Positions 1 through 6,871 of a stretch of DNA of 19,482 nucleotides are shown in pieces (positions within the stretch are counted from its first letter, which is position 1; every line of letters begins with the position of its first letter). The position numbers were made by a program, and so were the translations under genes. The notes beneath the pieces are model-generated. The model ran no database searches. It was not told where the DNA came from and saw only the letters and a list, made by a program, of their open reading frames with translations. The stretch lies in the NCBI GenBank assembly GCA_021808875.1, contig JAKBAU010000028.1, positions 1 to 19,482 of the forward strand, written 5' to 3'. The stretch comes from Pseudomonadota bacterium (lineage in GTDB: Bacteria > Pseudomonadota > Alphaproteobacteria > Micropepsales > Micropepsaceae).

Positions 1-281
1 AGTGCCGCGCCGACAAGGTCGGCCATTTGCGTTACGGATTGCCGAAGTCCTGCGGCGGCTCGGCCGCCTCCAATCTCGCCATTGCGGCGATCCGCGAGCA
101 TCTGGCCGCGAAGGGACTTGGGCTGCACAACGATCTGCAGGACGAATCCTCGATCGTCGGCAATTTTCCGATCATTCCCGCGATTGCGGATTACGGCACG
201 CCCGAGCAGAAGACCTATATCGAAGGCATCATCACCGGCAAGAAACATCTCTCGTTCGGCCTGACCGAGCCCGGTCACGCC
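1..281 (+). pseudogene. acyl-CoA dehydrogenase fragment (interior part; cut at the window edge and again at about 280)
   Basis: The frame open from base 3 reads as the N-terminal/middle part of an acyl-CoA dehydrogenase. Visible family stretches are RYGLPKSCGG, REHLAAKGLGLHNDLQ, a YGTPEQK segment and FGLTEP, the strand that lines the flavin in this family. In normal members the TEP motif is followed by a (E/G)HGSD-type turn and then the rest of the middle and C-terminal helical domains. Here the family match stops at GLTEPGHAG, and the frame runs straight into sequence of a different family (phosphotransferase) without a stop. The catalytic-base region and the whole C-terminal domain are absent, so the piece cannot be a working dehydrogenase. 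What I see is a fusion. Whether it is a natural deletion or an assembly join cannot be told from the sequence. Confidence 0.8.
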
Positions 282-492
282 GGCAACTATTTCAAGCGCC
301 AGATCAGCCGCTGGCCGGGACTGTGGGGCCAGTATCGACGCGGCGATGAGGATAATCCGGATCTCGATCGCGTCGTGAGGTGGCTCGCCGAGCGCGTCCC
401 GGAAAGCGAGACCCTCGCTTTGTGTCACGGCGACTTCCGTATCGCCAACGTGATGTTCCACAAGGCCGAACCCCGCGTAATCGGGGTTTTGC
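281..492 (+). pseudogene. ACAD10/11-type aminoglycoside-phosphotransferase-fold fragment fused to the preceding dehydrogenase piece
   Basis: In the same frame as the upstream dehydrogenase fragment, the protein switches at about base 281 to GNYFKRQISRW, then WLAERVPESETLALCHGDFRIAN and a PRVIGVL stretch. These are the middle of the APH-fold kinase family often encoded beside acyl-CoA dehydrogenases. HGDFRIAN is its catalytic loop, with Asp and Asn in the usual places. In intact relatives the last strand continues into a DWE metal-binding motif after the VIGVL-like stretch. Here it turns into unrelated sequence after IGVL at about 492, so the metal-binding Asp and the C-terminal lobe are missing. 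The N-terminal ATP-binding lobe is missing too. This is an interior slice of a gene, not a functional kinase. Confidence 0.75.
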
Positions 493-572
493 CAAATGCG
501 GCGCGGGTGGGACGACATCTCGCGCGGGCCTATGCGGCGCGTGGGCTGGCGCTGATCGAGGAGGAGCCATGA
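490..572 (+). pseudogene. C-terminal tail of an unidentified gene, in frame with the upstream chimera
   Basis: After the phosphotransferase fragment the open frame continues for about 27 codons, ending in ARAYAARGLALIEEEP and a TGA at 570-572. That stop overlaps the ATG of the nitroreductase as ATGA, and the bases encoding EEEP also form the strong GAGGAGGAG ribosome site for it. Such coupling suggests this is the genuine end of the gene that originally preceded the nitroreductase. I do not recognise the family. The whole frame from base 3 to 572 is open across three unlike segments. Confidence 0.4.
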
Positions 573-1255
573 GCCGGCATAAGTCCGCAACGATGAGCGT
601 CGCCGAGGCGATCCGCCGCCGCCGTTCCGTACGCGGCTTCCTATCCGACCCGGTGCCAGAGCCGATCATCCGCGAGGCGTTCGAACTCGCGCAATGGGCG
701 CCGTCGAACTGCAACGTCCAGCCTTGGACGCCCCATGTCGTCTCTGGCGAAACGCTCGCGAAGCTGAAAGCCGCGCTTGTTGACGCCGGCATGCGGGACG
801 AACCGATCAAGCCAGATTTCGTCGCCGACCGCAAATTCACCGGCGTGCATCGCGAACGACAGGTCGACGCGGCGCAGCGGCTCTACGGCGCGATGGGGGT
901 CGAGCGGCGCGATCTCGTCGGCCGGAAAATGGCTTACGTGCGCAATCACGCGTGCTTCGACGCGCCCCATGCCGCGTTCATCTTCATGGACGAGAGTTTC
1001 GGCGAGCGCGAGGCGACCGATATCGGCATGTGGGCGCAGACGCTGATGCTGGCGCTGACGGCGCATGGCGTTGCCTCCTGCGCGATGGGGGCTCTTAGTC
1101 TGTTTCCGGACATCGTGCGTGCGCATCTCGGCGTGAGCCCAAGCCAGAAGCTGCTGTTCGGCGTTTCGTTCGGTTACGAGGACGTCGCGGTCAAGGCCAA
1201 CGCCGCCCGCGTCGGGCGCGCCGCTGTCGACGACGCCGTCCGCTTCCATGGATGA
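569..1255 (+). CDS. nitroreductase-family FMN oxidoreductase
   Basis: This is a 228-residue protein of the nitroreductase fold, a homodimeric flavoenzyme group that uses NAD(P)H to reduce nitro, quinone or enone groups. Seen in the sequence: the N-terminal FMN-phosphate motif RRRSVRGF (about residues 14-21), the flavin-contacting APSNCNVQPW stretch (about 43-52), the VASCAMGALS region (about 168-177) and the closing FGYED motif. The length is normal, so the gene looks whole. I chose the ATG at 569 because GAGGAGGAG lies just upstream and the start overlaps the previous stop as ATGA. The frame is open further upstream, but that part encodes other families in another frame. It is flanked on both sides by broken CoA-metabolism genes, so a role in the same lost pathway is plausible. 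The substrate is unknown. Confidence 0.9.
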   Translation: MSRHKSATMSVAEAIRRRRSVRGFLSDPVPEPIIREAFELAQWAPSNCNVQPWTPHVVSGETLAKLKAALVDAGMRDEPIKPDFVADRKFTGVHRERQVDAAQRLYGAMGVERRDLVGRKMAYVRNHACFDAPHAAFIFMDESFGEREATDIGMWAQTLMLALTAHGVASCAMGALSLFPDIVRAHLGVSPSQKLLFGVSFGYEDVAVKANAARVGRAAVDDAVRFHG

Positions 1256-1464
1256 CCTGCCGCGACGCGGCGCGCGCAGGAGACCGCCGAGCCGCTGGCG
1301 TTCCGCGCCGACGCCTGGCTGCTGTTCGACTGCGTGAGCCCGCGCGCCGCGCACGGCCGAGGTCTGACGATGCGCGGGTCTACGCCCGGTCGGGCGAAAT
1401 GGTCGCGAGCGCGACACAGGAATGTCTGCTGGCGCCGACGTGCGCAACGGAGGGAACGGCGTGA
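1256..1464 (+). pseudogene. TesB-like acyl-CoA thioesterase II remnant (C-terminal part, frame change near 1370)
   Basis: Directly after the nitroreductase stop the frame reads QETAEPLAFRADAWLLFDCV and then SPRAAHGRGLT, which matches the start of the second hot-dog domain end of acyl-CoA thioesterase II (WLLY..SPSA..GRG). The expected continuation, ARVYARSGEMVASATQECLL, is present but one frame over and ends at the TGA at 1462-1464. A single missing base near 1368-1374 would join the two. Only about 70 of roughly 280 residues remain and no start codon belongs to the piece. The stop overlaps the GTG of the next gene (GTGA), so tesB and the hydratase were once translationally coupled. Confidence 0.75.
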
Positions 1465-2053
1465 ATATCGACTATGTGCGCGCGCTGACATTCGCGCCGA
1501 TCGCTCAAGCCTACGACGCGAGAGACTCCGCGCTCTATGCGCTGAGCCTTGGCATGGGCTCGGACCCGACCGACGAGGACGAACTTCCCTACGTCTACGA
1601 GGGGCGCGGTCCGCTCGCCGCGCCCAGCCAATGCGTGACCTTGTGCTGGCCGCCGTTCTGGCACAGGGAGCCCGCCACGGGCATCGCGTGGCGGCGCATC
1701 CTGCACGGCGAACAGCGGTTCGTCCTTCATCGCCCGATTCTCGCCGAGGGGCTCGTCGAAGCCGAGCACCGCGTCATCGCGCTGGCCGACAAGGGGGCGG
1801 GGCGCGGCGCTGTGCTCTACACCGGGCACGACATCAAAGATCAGACGACCGGGGCGCCGCTCGCCGACATGACGGCCGCCGAATTCCTGCGCGATGACGG
1901 CGGCGCCGGCGGCTTCGGCGCGCCGCCGCCCCTGCCTATCCCGGCGACACGATCCGCATTGAGTTATTCGACGACGGCGGCGTCCGCTTTCGCGCGCGGG
2001 CGGTCGAGCGCGACGTCCTGGTGCTGGATCGCGGCGAGATCGGGCTCGCGTGA
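1461..2053 (+). pseudogene. MaoC-like (MFE-2 type) enoyl-CoA hydratase 2 with an internal deletion and frame change
   Basis: From the GTG at 1461 (AGGGA ribosome site about 6-11 bases upstream, GTGA overlap with the tesB remnant) the protein reads as the N-terminal hot-dog domain of hydratase-2 enzymes: YALSLGMGSDPTDEDEL, LPYVYEG, LHGEQRFVLHRPI and TGAPLADMTAAEFLRDDGG. At about 1925-1945 the frame changes, and the C-terminal strands of the family appear (AYPGDTIRIELFDDGG, VRFRARAVERDVLVLDRG), ending at the TGA at 2051-2053. Only about 197 codons remain, against roughly 285 usual. The missing block includes the second-domain catalytic motif (the D...NPLH-type loop), which I cannot find anywhere in the piece. 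So both the frame and the active site are lost. The intact family hydrates trans-2-enoyl-CoA in beta-oxidation of steroid-like or branched acyl chains. Confidence 0.8.
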
Positions 2054-2055
2054 CG

Positions 2056-2532
2056 TCAGGCCGCGTCGGTGGCGTCGCTCTCCTCGCCGTCGACGATCAT
2101 CGCGAGCAGGTTTTCCTTCATCAGGCGTAAGGCCCGGCCGGTCGCCCGCAAGTCCGCCTCCTCGATCTTTTCGAGAATTTCCTTCTCGGTGACCGAGACG
2201 CTCTCACGAATGCGCGCGATCAGCGACTGACCGCGGCGGGTGAGGAACACCCGCTTGACCCGGCGGTCCTCTTCGTCGGCGCGGCGCGACACGAAGCCGG
2301 TTTTCTCCAGCCGGCCGATCAATTGTCCGAGCGCGACCTTGCCGAGATCGAGTTCGTCGGCCAGCGCGACCTGGCTCATGCCGTCCGAGCGCGACAGAAA
2401 CGCCAGCACCCACCATTGCGAGCGCGTCACCCCGAGCGGCTTCAGCGCCTTGTCGACGACGCGCCGCCGCAACCGCGATACGTCATGCACGAGAAAACCG
2501 AGCCGAAGCTCCCAGTTCAAATCTGGCGCCAT
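2056..2532 (-). CDS. MarR-family transcriptional regulator
   Basis: This is a 158-residue protein with the MarR winged-helix layout: an N-terminal dimer helix (LGFLVHDVSRLRRRVVDKAL), helix-turn-helix (SQVALADELDLGKVALGQL, then IGRLEKTGFVSRRADEEDRR), the DxR wing with basic residues and a C-terminal dimer helix. Proteins of this family bind palindromic operators as dimers and release on binding phenolic or CoA-linked ligands. I take the ATG at 2532, preceded by GAGG about 9 bases upstream. A TTG at 2580 would add 16 residues that do not look like family sequence. It converges with the hydratase remnant, with two bases between the stops. Its target is probably the damaged catabolic cluster here or the liv/racemase operon. 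No frame damage is visible. Confidence 0.88.
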   Translation of the reverse strand: MAPDLNWELRLGFLVHDVSRLRRRVVDKALKPLGVTRSQWWVLAFLSRSDGMSQVALADELDLGKVALGQLIGRLEKTGFVSRRADEEDRRVKRVFLTRRGQSLIARIRESVSVTEKEILEKIEEADLRATGRALRLMKENLLAMIVDGEESDATDAA

Positions 2533-2671
2533 ATCTTGAACCTCAAAGCCGGATTTCCGGCGGAGATTGTTCGCTAGCAAAGCGATGGATCACATATTTA
2601 CGATTCGCGACACTGGCGAAGATTGGCCGCAATCGCAAGCGGTGGGCGCCGTCAGTTCCTCCGCCCTCGCC

Positions 2672-2765
2672 GGTCGCCGCCTGCATAAGGCCAAGCGCCC
2701 AGGCGCGTTCAATCAGCGAGGCGGGAAACGCGCCCGCCTCGTCCGCCTGCCGCGCCGCCTGCCGC
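2672..2765 (-). pseudogene. acyl-CoA dehydrogenase N-terminal scrap
   Basis: The minus strand encodes ADEAGAFPASLIERAWALGL followed by MQAA, a pattern of the first helices of acyl-CoA dehydrogenases (ADE...FP..LI....LGL). It has no start codon of its own. Upstream it runs into a 12-bp tandem duplication, and after about 30 residues it loses all resemblance to the family. It is opposite in strand to the alcohol dehydrogenase fragment that follows. I read it as a leftover of a deleted gene. The match rests on one short stretch. Confidence 0.5.
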
Positions 2766-2789
2766 GCGGCCGGCGGCGCGGCCGGCGGC
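2744..2789. repeat. two adjacent 12-bp tandem duplications at a gene-fragment junction
   Basis: CGCCTGCCGCGC occurs twice in tandem (2744-2755 and 2756-2767), immediately followed by GCGGCCGGCGGC twice in tandem (2766-2777 and 2778-2789). Together they sit exactly where the minus-strand acyl-CoA dehydrogenase scrap meets the plus-strand alcohol dehydrogenase fragment. Short tandem copies at a join fit slippage or repair of a break, or a low-complexity assembly join. Confidence 0.75.
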
Positions 2790-3167
2790 GTAAACACCAA
2801 GGATAATGTGGCGAAGGCGATCCTCGACATGAGCAACGGCGGCGTCGATATGGCGATCGACAGCGTCGGTGCGTCGAGCTGGGCCGACTCGCTGAAGTCG
2901 CTGCGTCGGGGAGGCCGGCTCGTCACCTGCGGCGCGACGTCGGGCGCCAACCCGCCCGCCGATCTGCAGCGGATGTTCATCCGCCAGCTCGAGATCTACG
3001 GATCGACCGGCGGCAGCGTCGGCGAATTCCGCCAGTTGCTCGACGTGTTCGCGCGCGGGCTCGTGAAGCCGGAGATCGACAGTCAATTCGCGATCGCAGA
3101 TGTCCGCTCGGCGCTTGATCGGCTAAGCGCCGGCGCCCAGTTCGGCAAGGTTTCGCTGATCGTTTGA
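2784..3167 (+). pseudogene. zinc-type alcohol dehydrogenase / quinone oxidoreductase, C-terminal half only
   Basis: The frame from about 2784 to the TGA at 3165-3167 reads GGVNTKDNVAKAILDMSN, GGVDMAIDSVGASSWADSL, LRRGGRLVTCGATSG, then FIRQLEIYGSTGG and the closing strand with FGKVSLIV. This is the end of the Rossmann cofactor domain and the C-terminal return of the medium-chain dehydrogenase family. The catalytic GroES-like N-terminal domain, the GxGxxG nucleotide motif and about two thirds of the usual 330 residues are absent. GTG/ATG codons near 2806-2808 could start translation but would give only a domain fragment. The 5' boundary is the GC-rich tandem repeat. Confidence 0.8.
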
Positions 3168-3176
3168 CTTCGCTGG

Positions 3177-3199
3177 GGGAGGGCGGCGAACGCCCTCCC
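3177..3199. terminator. stem-loop between convergent genes
   Basis: GGGAGGGCG (3177-3185), a five-base GCGAA loop and CGCCCTCCC (3191-3199) form a perfect 9-bp stem between the stop of the alcohol dehydrogenase remnant and the stop of the convergent ABC binding protein gene. There is no long T run on either side, only CTTT on the plus strand. It may therefore be a transcript-end or stabilising hairpin rather than a textbook intrinsic terminator. Confidence 0.6.
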
Positions 3200-3209
3200 G
3201 CTTTCGCGC

Positions 3210-4409
3210 TTACATCTTGCAGGCTTTGTCCACCGGCGGCAGCAAGCTTTCGCCGGGAAACACCTGCTTGATCTCATAGCCCGGCTTGCCGTCAGCGTTC
3301 TTGGCGATCAGGTTCATCAGGATCGGGCGCGCGGTCTGATGGTCCTCGGCGCGCACCGCGACGGGGCCCAGCACCGTATCCGTCTTCAGGCCGGCCAGCG
3401 CCCCGCGCACCGCCGCGACGTCGGTGGAGTTGGCCTTGTCGATCGCCGCCGCCATCAACTGGATGGCGGCGTATTGGTCCGCGCTCGTGTAGGCGGGCAG
3501 CTCGCCGTTGTACTTCGCCTTGTAAGCCTTGACGAAAGCTTCCGCGCCCGCGCCGGCCTCGCCGGGCACGAAGCCGAGCGTCTGATAGACGCCAAGCACG
3601 GTATCGCCCATCGCGGGCAGAACCTGCGGGATCACGAAGGAATTGCCGAGCACGAGCTTATATTTCTGGAACAGCCCGAATTGCGCCTGCTGCTTGGCGA
3701 GATTGATGGCGTCGCTGCCGAAGATCGTGACATAGAGGCCGTCGCCGGGGTCGGCGCCCAGCTCGGAAATCTTCGCGCCGAAGTCGGCGGTGCCCGACGG
3801 CGTGAACAAGACCTTGCCGATCGATCCGCCCTGCGACTTGACCAGCGCCTGGAATTTCTGCGCCGAGTCGCGCCCCGAGGAATAGTCGACGGCGATGATG
3901 TCCCATTTCTTGACGCTGGGATTCTCCTCCAGGAACTGCCCGGCGGCGTTCATTAGCATCGAATCGTTGACGTTGGCGCGGAAGTAATTCGGCGCGCAGT
4001 TCTTGCCCGTCATCGCGTCGGCCTGGGCGTATACCTCCACCATCAGGGCGTTCAGCGCCGAGAGTTTGGCCGAAAGCGCCGGCGATACGGCGGAGGTGTC
4101 CATGCCGGTAAGGAACAGCGCACCGTCCTTCTGCACCGCCCGCGTGGCTCCATCGACGGCCGTGTCGGGCGTGCCGGGATAGGTGATGAAATCGGCCTCC
4201 AGTTTCTTGCCCGCGGCGCCGCCGGCGGCGTTGATCTGTTCGATGGCCAGGTTGACCGCCTTGGTCTGTGTCTCCTTGAGGCCGGCGAGCGGGCCGGAAT
4301 CGATCAGCAGCACGCCAATTTTGATTGTATCGGCGGCGTAGGCGGGCGCGGCGCCCATCATGGCGGCAAGCGTCGCGCCGACGATCTGGCTCGCAAGTCG
4401 GGTCTTCAT
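3210..4409 (-). CDS. branched-chain-type ABC transporter periplasmic substrate-binding protein
   Basis: This is a 399-residue secreted protein. The first 25 residues form a Sec signal peptide (MKTR, a hydrophobic core, then an APAYA cleavage box), after which ADTIKIGVLL begins the first lobe of the Leu/Ile/Val-type binding fold (Peripla_BP_6). It should capture the substrate in the periplasm and hand it to the LivHM permease pair. Length and lobe order are normal (INAAGG early, VDYSSGRD in the hinge region, YTSADQYAAIQLMAAAI in the second lobe). The start at 4409 has GGAGAGG about 5 bases upstream, and 23 bases separate it from the livF-like stop. As the last gene of the caiB-liv run it probably shares that promoter. 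The substrate is unknown. Such proteins in CoA-catabolic clusters often bind aromatic or branched acids rather than amino acids. Confidence 0.93.
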   Translation of the reverse strand: MKTRLASQIVGATLAAMMGAAPAYAADTIKIGVLLIDSGPLAGLKETQTKAVNLAIEQINAAGGAAGKKLEADFITYPGTPDTAVDGATRAVQKDGALFLTGMDTSAVSPALSAKLSALNALMVEVYAQADAMTGKNCAPNYFRANVNDSMLMNAAGQFLEENPSVKKWDIIAVDYSSGRDSAQKFQALVKSQGGSIGKVLFTPSGTADFGAKISELGADPGDGLYVTIFGSDAINLAKQQAQFGLFQKYKLVLGNSFVIPQVLPAMGDTVLGVYQTLGFVPGEAGAGAEAFVKAYKAKYNGELPAYTSADQYAAIQLMAAAIDKANSTDVAAVRGALAGLKTDTVLGPVAVRAEDHQTARPILMNLIAKNADGKPGYEIKQVFPGESLLPPVDKACKM

Positions 4410-4432
4410 GTTTCCTCTCCTTTCCAAAGTTC

Positions 4433-5128
4433 TCAAAGCGCCATCAGCGCATGGTTCTCGCGGCTGTCCATCTCGGAAATCGGGCCTGCCCCGACGATCC
4501 GTCCCTTCGAGAGAATGACGAAGCGGTCCGCCGCCCGTTTCACCAGACTCAGATGCTGCTCGACGATCAGCACGCCGGCGCCGGCGCGTCGGATTTCGTT
4601 GAGCCCGCGGGCAAGGTCGTCGATGAGAACGGGCGACAATCCCTCCGAAGGTTCGTCGAGCAGCAGCAGATCGGGATTCGCCATCAGCGCGCGGCCGATC
4701 GCCAGCATCTGCTGCTGGCCGCCGCTCAACATCGTGCCGGCGCTATTGGCGCGCTCGTTTAGGACCGGGAACAGGTCGTAGACCGCCCGCAGACTCCAAG
4801 CGCCGGATCGCCCAGTGGCTCGGCCGAGCAGAAGATTCTCCTTGACGGTCAGGTTCGGCAGGATGCGCCGCCCCTGCGGCGAGATGGCGATGCCGAGCTT
4901 GGCGGCCGCATAACCCGGCCGGTCGTCGATGCGCGTCTCGCCTACCCGGATTTCGCCGGAGAAGATACGTGTTTCGCCGAACAGCGACATCAGCAGCGTG
5001 GATTTGCCAGCGCCGTTGCGGCCGACCAGCGCGACTGATTCGCCTTCGCCGATCGTGAGATCGAGGCCGCGCAGCACCATGGACGCGCCGTAACCGGCGT
5101 AGAGCGAGCGAATCTCCAGCGAGGTCAC
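4433..5128 (-). CDS. livF: LivF-type ABC transporter ATPase
   Basis: This is a 231-residue ATP-binding subunit. Walker A is GRNGAGKST (residues 36-44), the Q-loop Gln is at about 85 (SPQGRRIFP-like, here SPQGRRILPNLTV), the signature is LSGGQQQ (134-140), Walker B is LLLLDEPSEGLSP (154-166) and the H-loop His is at about 192 (VEQH). The SPQGR segment and the SEGL after Walker B are typical of the LivF branch. It pairs with the LivG-type ATPase to power the importer. The start is a GTG at 5128, overlapping the livG stop as GTGA, so the two are translationally coupled. Length is normal and all catalytic motifs are present. Confidence 0.92.
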   Translation of the reverse strand: MTSLEIRSLYAGYGASMVLRGLDLTIGEGESVALVGRNGAGKSTLLMSLFGETRIFSGEIRVGETRIDDRPGYAAAKLGIAISPQGRRILPNLTVKENLLLGRATGRSGAWSLRAVYDLFPVLNERANSAGTMLSGGQQQMLAIGRALMANPDLLLLDEPSEGLSPVLIDDLARGLNEIRRAGAGVLIVEQHLSLVKRAADRFVILSKGRIVGAGPISEMDSRENHALMAL

Positions 5129-5823
5129 GCGGCGCTTCCGAGATAGGCGGCGATCACCCGGGCGTCGGCGCGAATTTCGGCGGGAGCGCCAGTCGCGAGA
5201 TGACGGCCTAGATCCAGCACGGTCACCACGTCGCAGCAGGCGAACACGGCGTCGACGTCGTGCTCGACGACAACCGCCGCCATGCCGCGGTCGCGCACGA
5301 GGTCACGCAGGTGAAGGAAAAGGTTGAGCGTCTCCTCCGCGGAAAGCCCGGCGCCCGGCTCGTCCATCAGCAGGAGTTCCGGCCGGCCGATCAGCGCCAA
5401 CGCCACGTCGACGCGCCGCTGCACGCCATAGGCGATGCGGCCGGCCTTTTCGTCCAGGCAATCGCCGAGGTTCATCACCTCGATTACGTCGCCGAGCCGA
5501 TCGTCGCCGAGATGGCGCGCGATCAGCGTAAGCTGCTCGCGTACGGTGAGATCCTGAAATATGCTGGTGCGCTGGAACGATCGTGCCATGCCGTGGCGGC
5601 GTCGCCACGCGACCGACTTGCGCGTGACGTCCTTGCCGCGATAGCGGACCGCGCCGCCGCTTGGGCTCCGACGGCCCGTCACGACGTCGAGCAGTGTCGA
5701 CTTGCCCGCGCCGTTCGGCCCGATGATCCCATGCAGCGCGCCGGCGCCCTTAATAGCGATTTCGACGCCGTCGAGCGCACGGACGCGGCCGTAGCTCACC
5801 GAAAGATTCGCAATCTCGAGCAT
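5125..5823 (-). CDS. livG: LivG-type ABC transporter ATPase
   Basis: This is a 232-residue ATP-binding subunit with Walker A GPNGAGKST (residues 35-43), the RSFQ Q-loop (81-84), Walker B LLLMDEPGAGLS (150-161) and the H-loop VEHDV (186-190). The signature is AYGVQRR instead of the more usual SYGQQRR, still recognisable as the LivG variant. It is somewhat shorter than the common 250-260 residues but shows no break. I choose the ATG at 5823, one base after the permease stop (TGA-C-ATG). An upstream in-frame start at 5880 would lie inside livM. It forms the heterodimeric ATPase with the downstream LivF-type protein. Confidence 0.92.
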   Translation of the reverse strand: MLEIANLSVSYGRVRALDGVEIAIKGAGALHGIIGPNGAGKSTLLDVVTGRRSPSGGAVRYRGKDVTRKSVAWRRRHGMARSFQRTSIFQDLTVREQLTLIARHLGDDRLGDVIEVMNLGDCLDEKAGRIAYGVQRRVDVALALIGRPELLLMDEPGAGLSAEETLNLFLHLRDLVRDRGMAAVVVEHDVDAVFACCDVVTVLDLGRHLATGAPAEIRADARVIAAYLGSAA

Positions 5824-5824
5824 G

Positions 5825-6871
5825 TCAGGCAGTCCTCCGGCGCTTGGACGAAAGAACACTGCGCCGCCGCGCCCCTTCAATCAGGCCGCCGATGACGCCG
5901 CGCGGGAGCAGGACGATGAACACCACCACCGCGAGGCCGGTCAGCAATTGCGTGAAGCCGTGCGCGCCGAACTGATCTTGAGCGAACGCGAACAGGACTC
6001 CGCCGGCGATCGGCCCGGTCGAGTTCGCGACGCCGCCGACCAACGCCGCTACGAGCGCGTTCGTGCTGACGCTGAGACCGAGGCTCTCCGGCGAAACGAA
6101 GCCGGAATTCAGCACATGCAGCAGGCCGCAAACGTCGGCAATCGCGTTCACGAATACAAAAGCGGCGAGGCGCGGCAGGTAGGTGCCGAAGCCGGAGAAC
6201 CGCATGCGCTCCTCGTTCTCCTGAATAGCGCGCAGGATCGCGCCGAACCGCGAGCGGCGAACCGCAAACGCCGCAAAGCCGAGAATCCAGGCCGCGCTCC
6301 AGGCGATCGGCCAGAACTGCGTCGCGTTCGCGAAATCGGCGGCGGTCATGCCGAAGACGGCGCCCTTGAAAGTGACGACCAGCCCGTCTGCGCCTGACGT
6401 GTAGTCTCGCAAACCTTCCAGCATCACGCTATGGCTGATCATTTCGCCGGCAGCGAGGGTCAGCATCATGAAAGCGAGCGGATTTGTGCGGACGATCAGA
6501 GCTCCGAGGACCGCGGCGTATGCGATGACCGTGCAGAAGGCGAAGAGCAGCGCCGCCGTCGGCGACAGATCCCATTTGCTCATGGCGATCGCGAACAGAT
6601 AGCCGACGCCGCCGTAGACGCTTGCCGCGCCGAGCACCACGAGGCCGGCCTGGCTCATGAGAAACGCCACGCTGAGCGCGAGCATCCCGAGCAGCAGGCC
6701 GCCGGCGCCGATGCGCAGCACGAATTCGCTCGCCAGATGGGTCGGAGCGATGGCGCCGAACCCGAACAGCAGCGCCGCCAGTGCGACATAGACGAGCGCG
6801 CGGACCGAAGCGCTGCCGGCGAAGAGGGAGCCGCCCCGGGCGTCCACGCGCGTCGTCGTCCCACCGCTCAT
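5825..6871 (-). CDS. livM: LivM-type branched-chain ABC transporter permease
   Basis: This is a 348-residue inner-membrane permease with about nine hydrophobic segments (for example ALVYVALAALLFGFGAI near the start and GLAVVVFIVLLPRGVIGG at the end). The LAAGEMI stretch and RRSRFGAILRAIQENEERM, the conserved cytoplasmic EAA-like loop that docks to the ATPase, mark the LivM family. FVSPESLGL and SVSTNALVAALVGGV are also family hallmarks. The ATG at 6871 overlaps the LivH stop as ATGA. A longer frame open upstream is a GC-driven shadow of livH. The gene is complete. Confidence 0.93.
   Translation of the reverse strand: MSGGTTTRVDARGGSLFAGSASVRALVYVALAALLFGFGAIAPTHLASEFVLRIGAGGLLLGMLALSVAFLMSQAGLVVLGAASVYGGVGYLFAIAMSKWDLSPTAALLFAFCTVIAYAAVLGALIVRTNPLAFMMLTLAAGEMISHSVMLEGLRDYTSGADGLVVTFKGAVFGMTAADFANATQFWPIAWSAAWILGFAAFAVRRSRFGAILRAIQENEERMRFSGFGTYLPRLAAFVFVNAIADVCGLLHVLNSGFVSPESLGLSVSTNALVAALVGGVANSTGPIAGGVLFAFAQDQFGAHGFTQLLTGLAVVVFIVLLPRGVIGGLIEGARRRSVLSSKRRRTA

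Noticed and set aside
380..1255. Longer nitroreductase starting at 380
   Set aside because: The extra N-terminus overlaps the phosphotransferase fragment in another frame and shows no family similarity. The ATG at 569 has a strong ribosome site.
2740..2790. CRISPR-like or other regular repeat array
   Set aside because: There are only two copies each of two 12-bp GC-rich units with no spacers.
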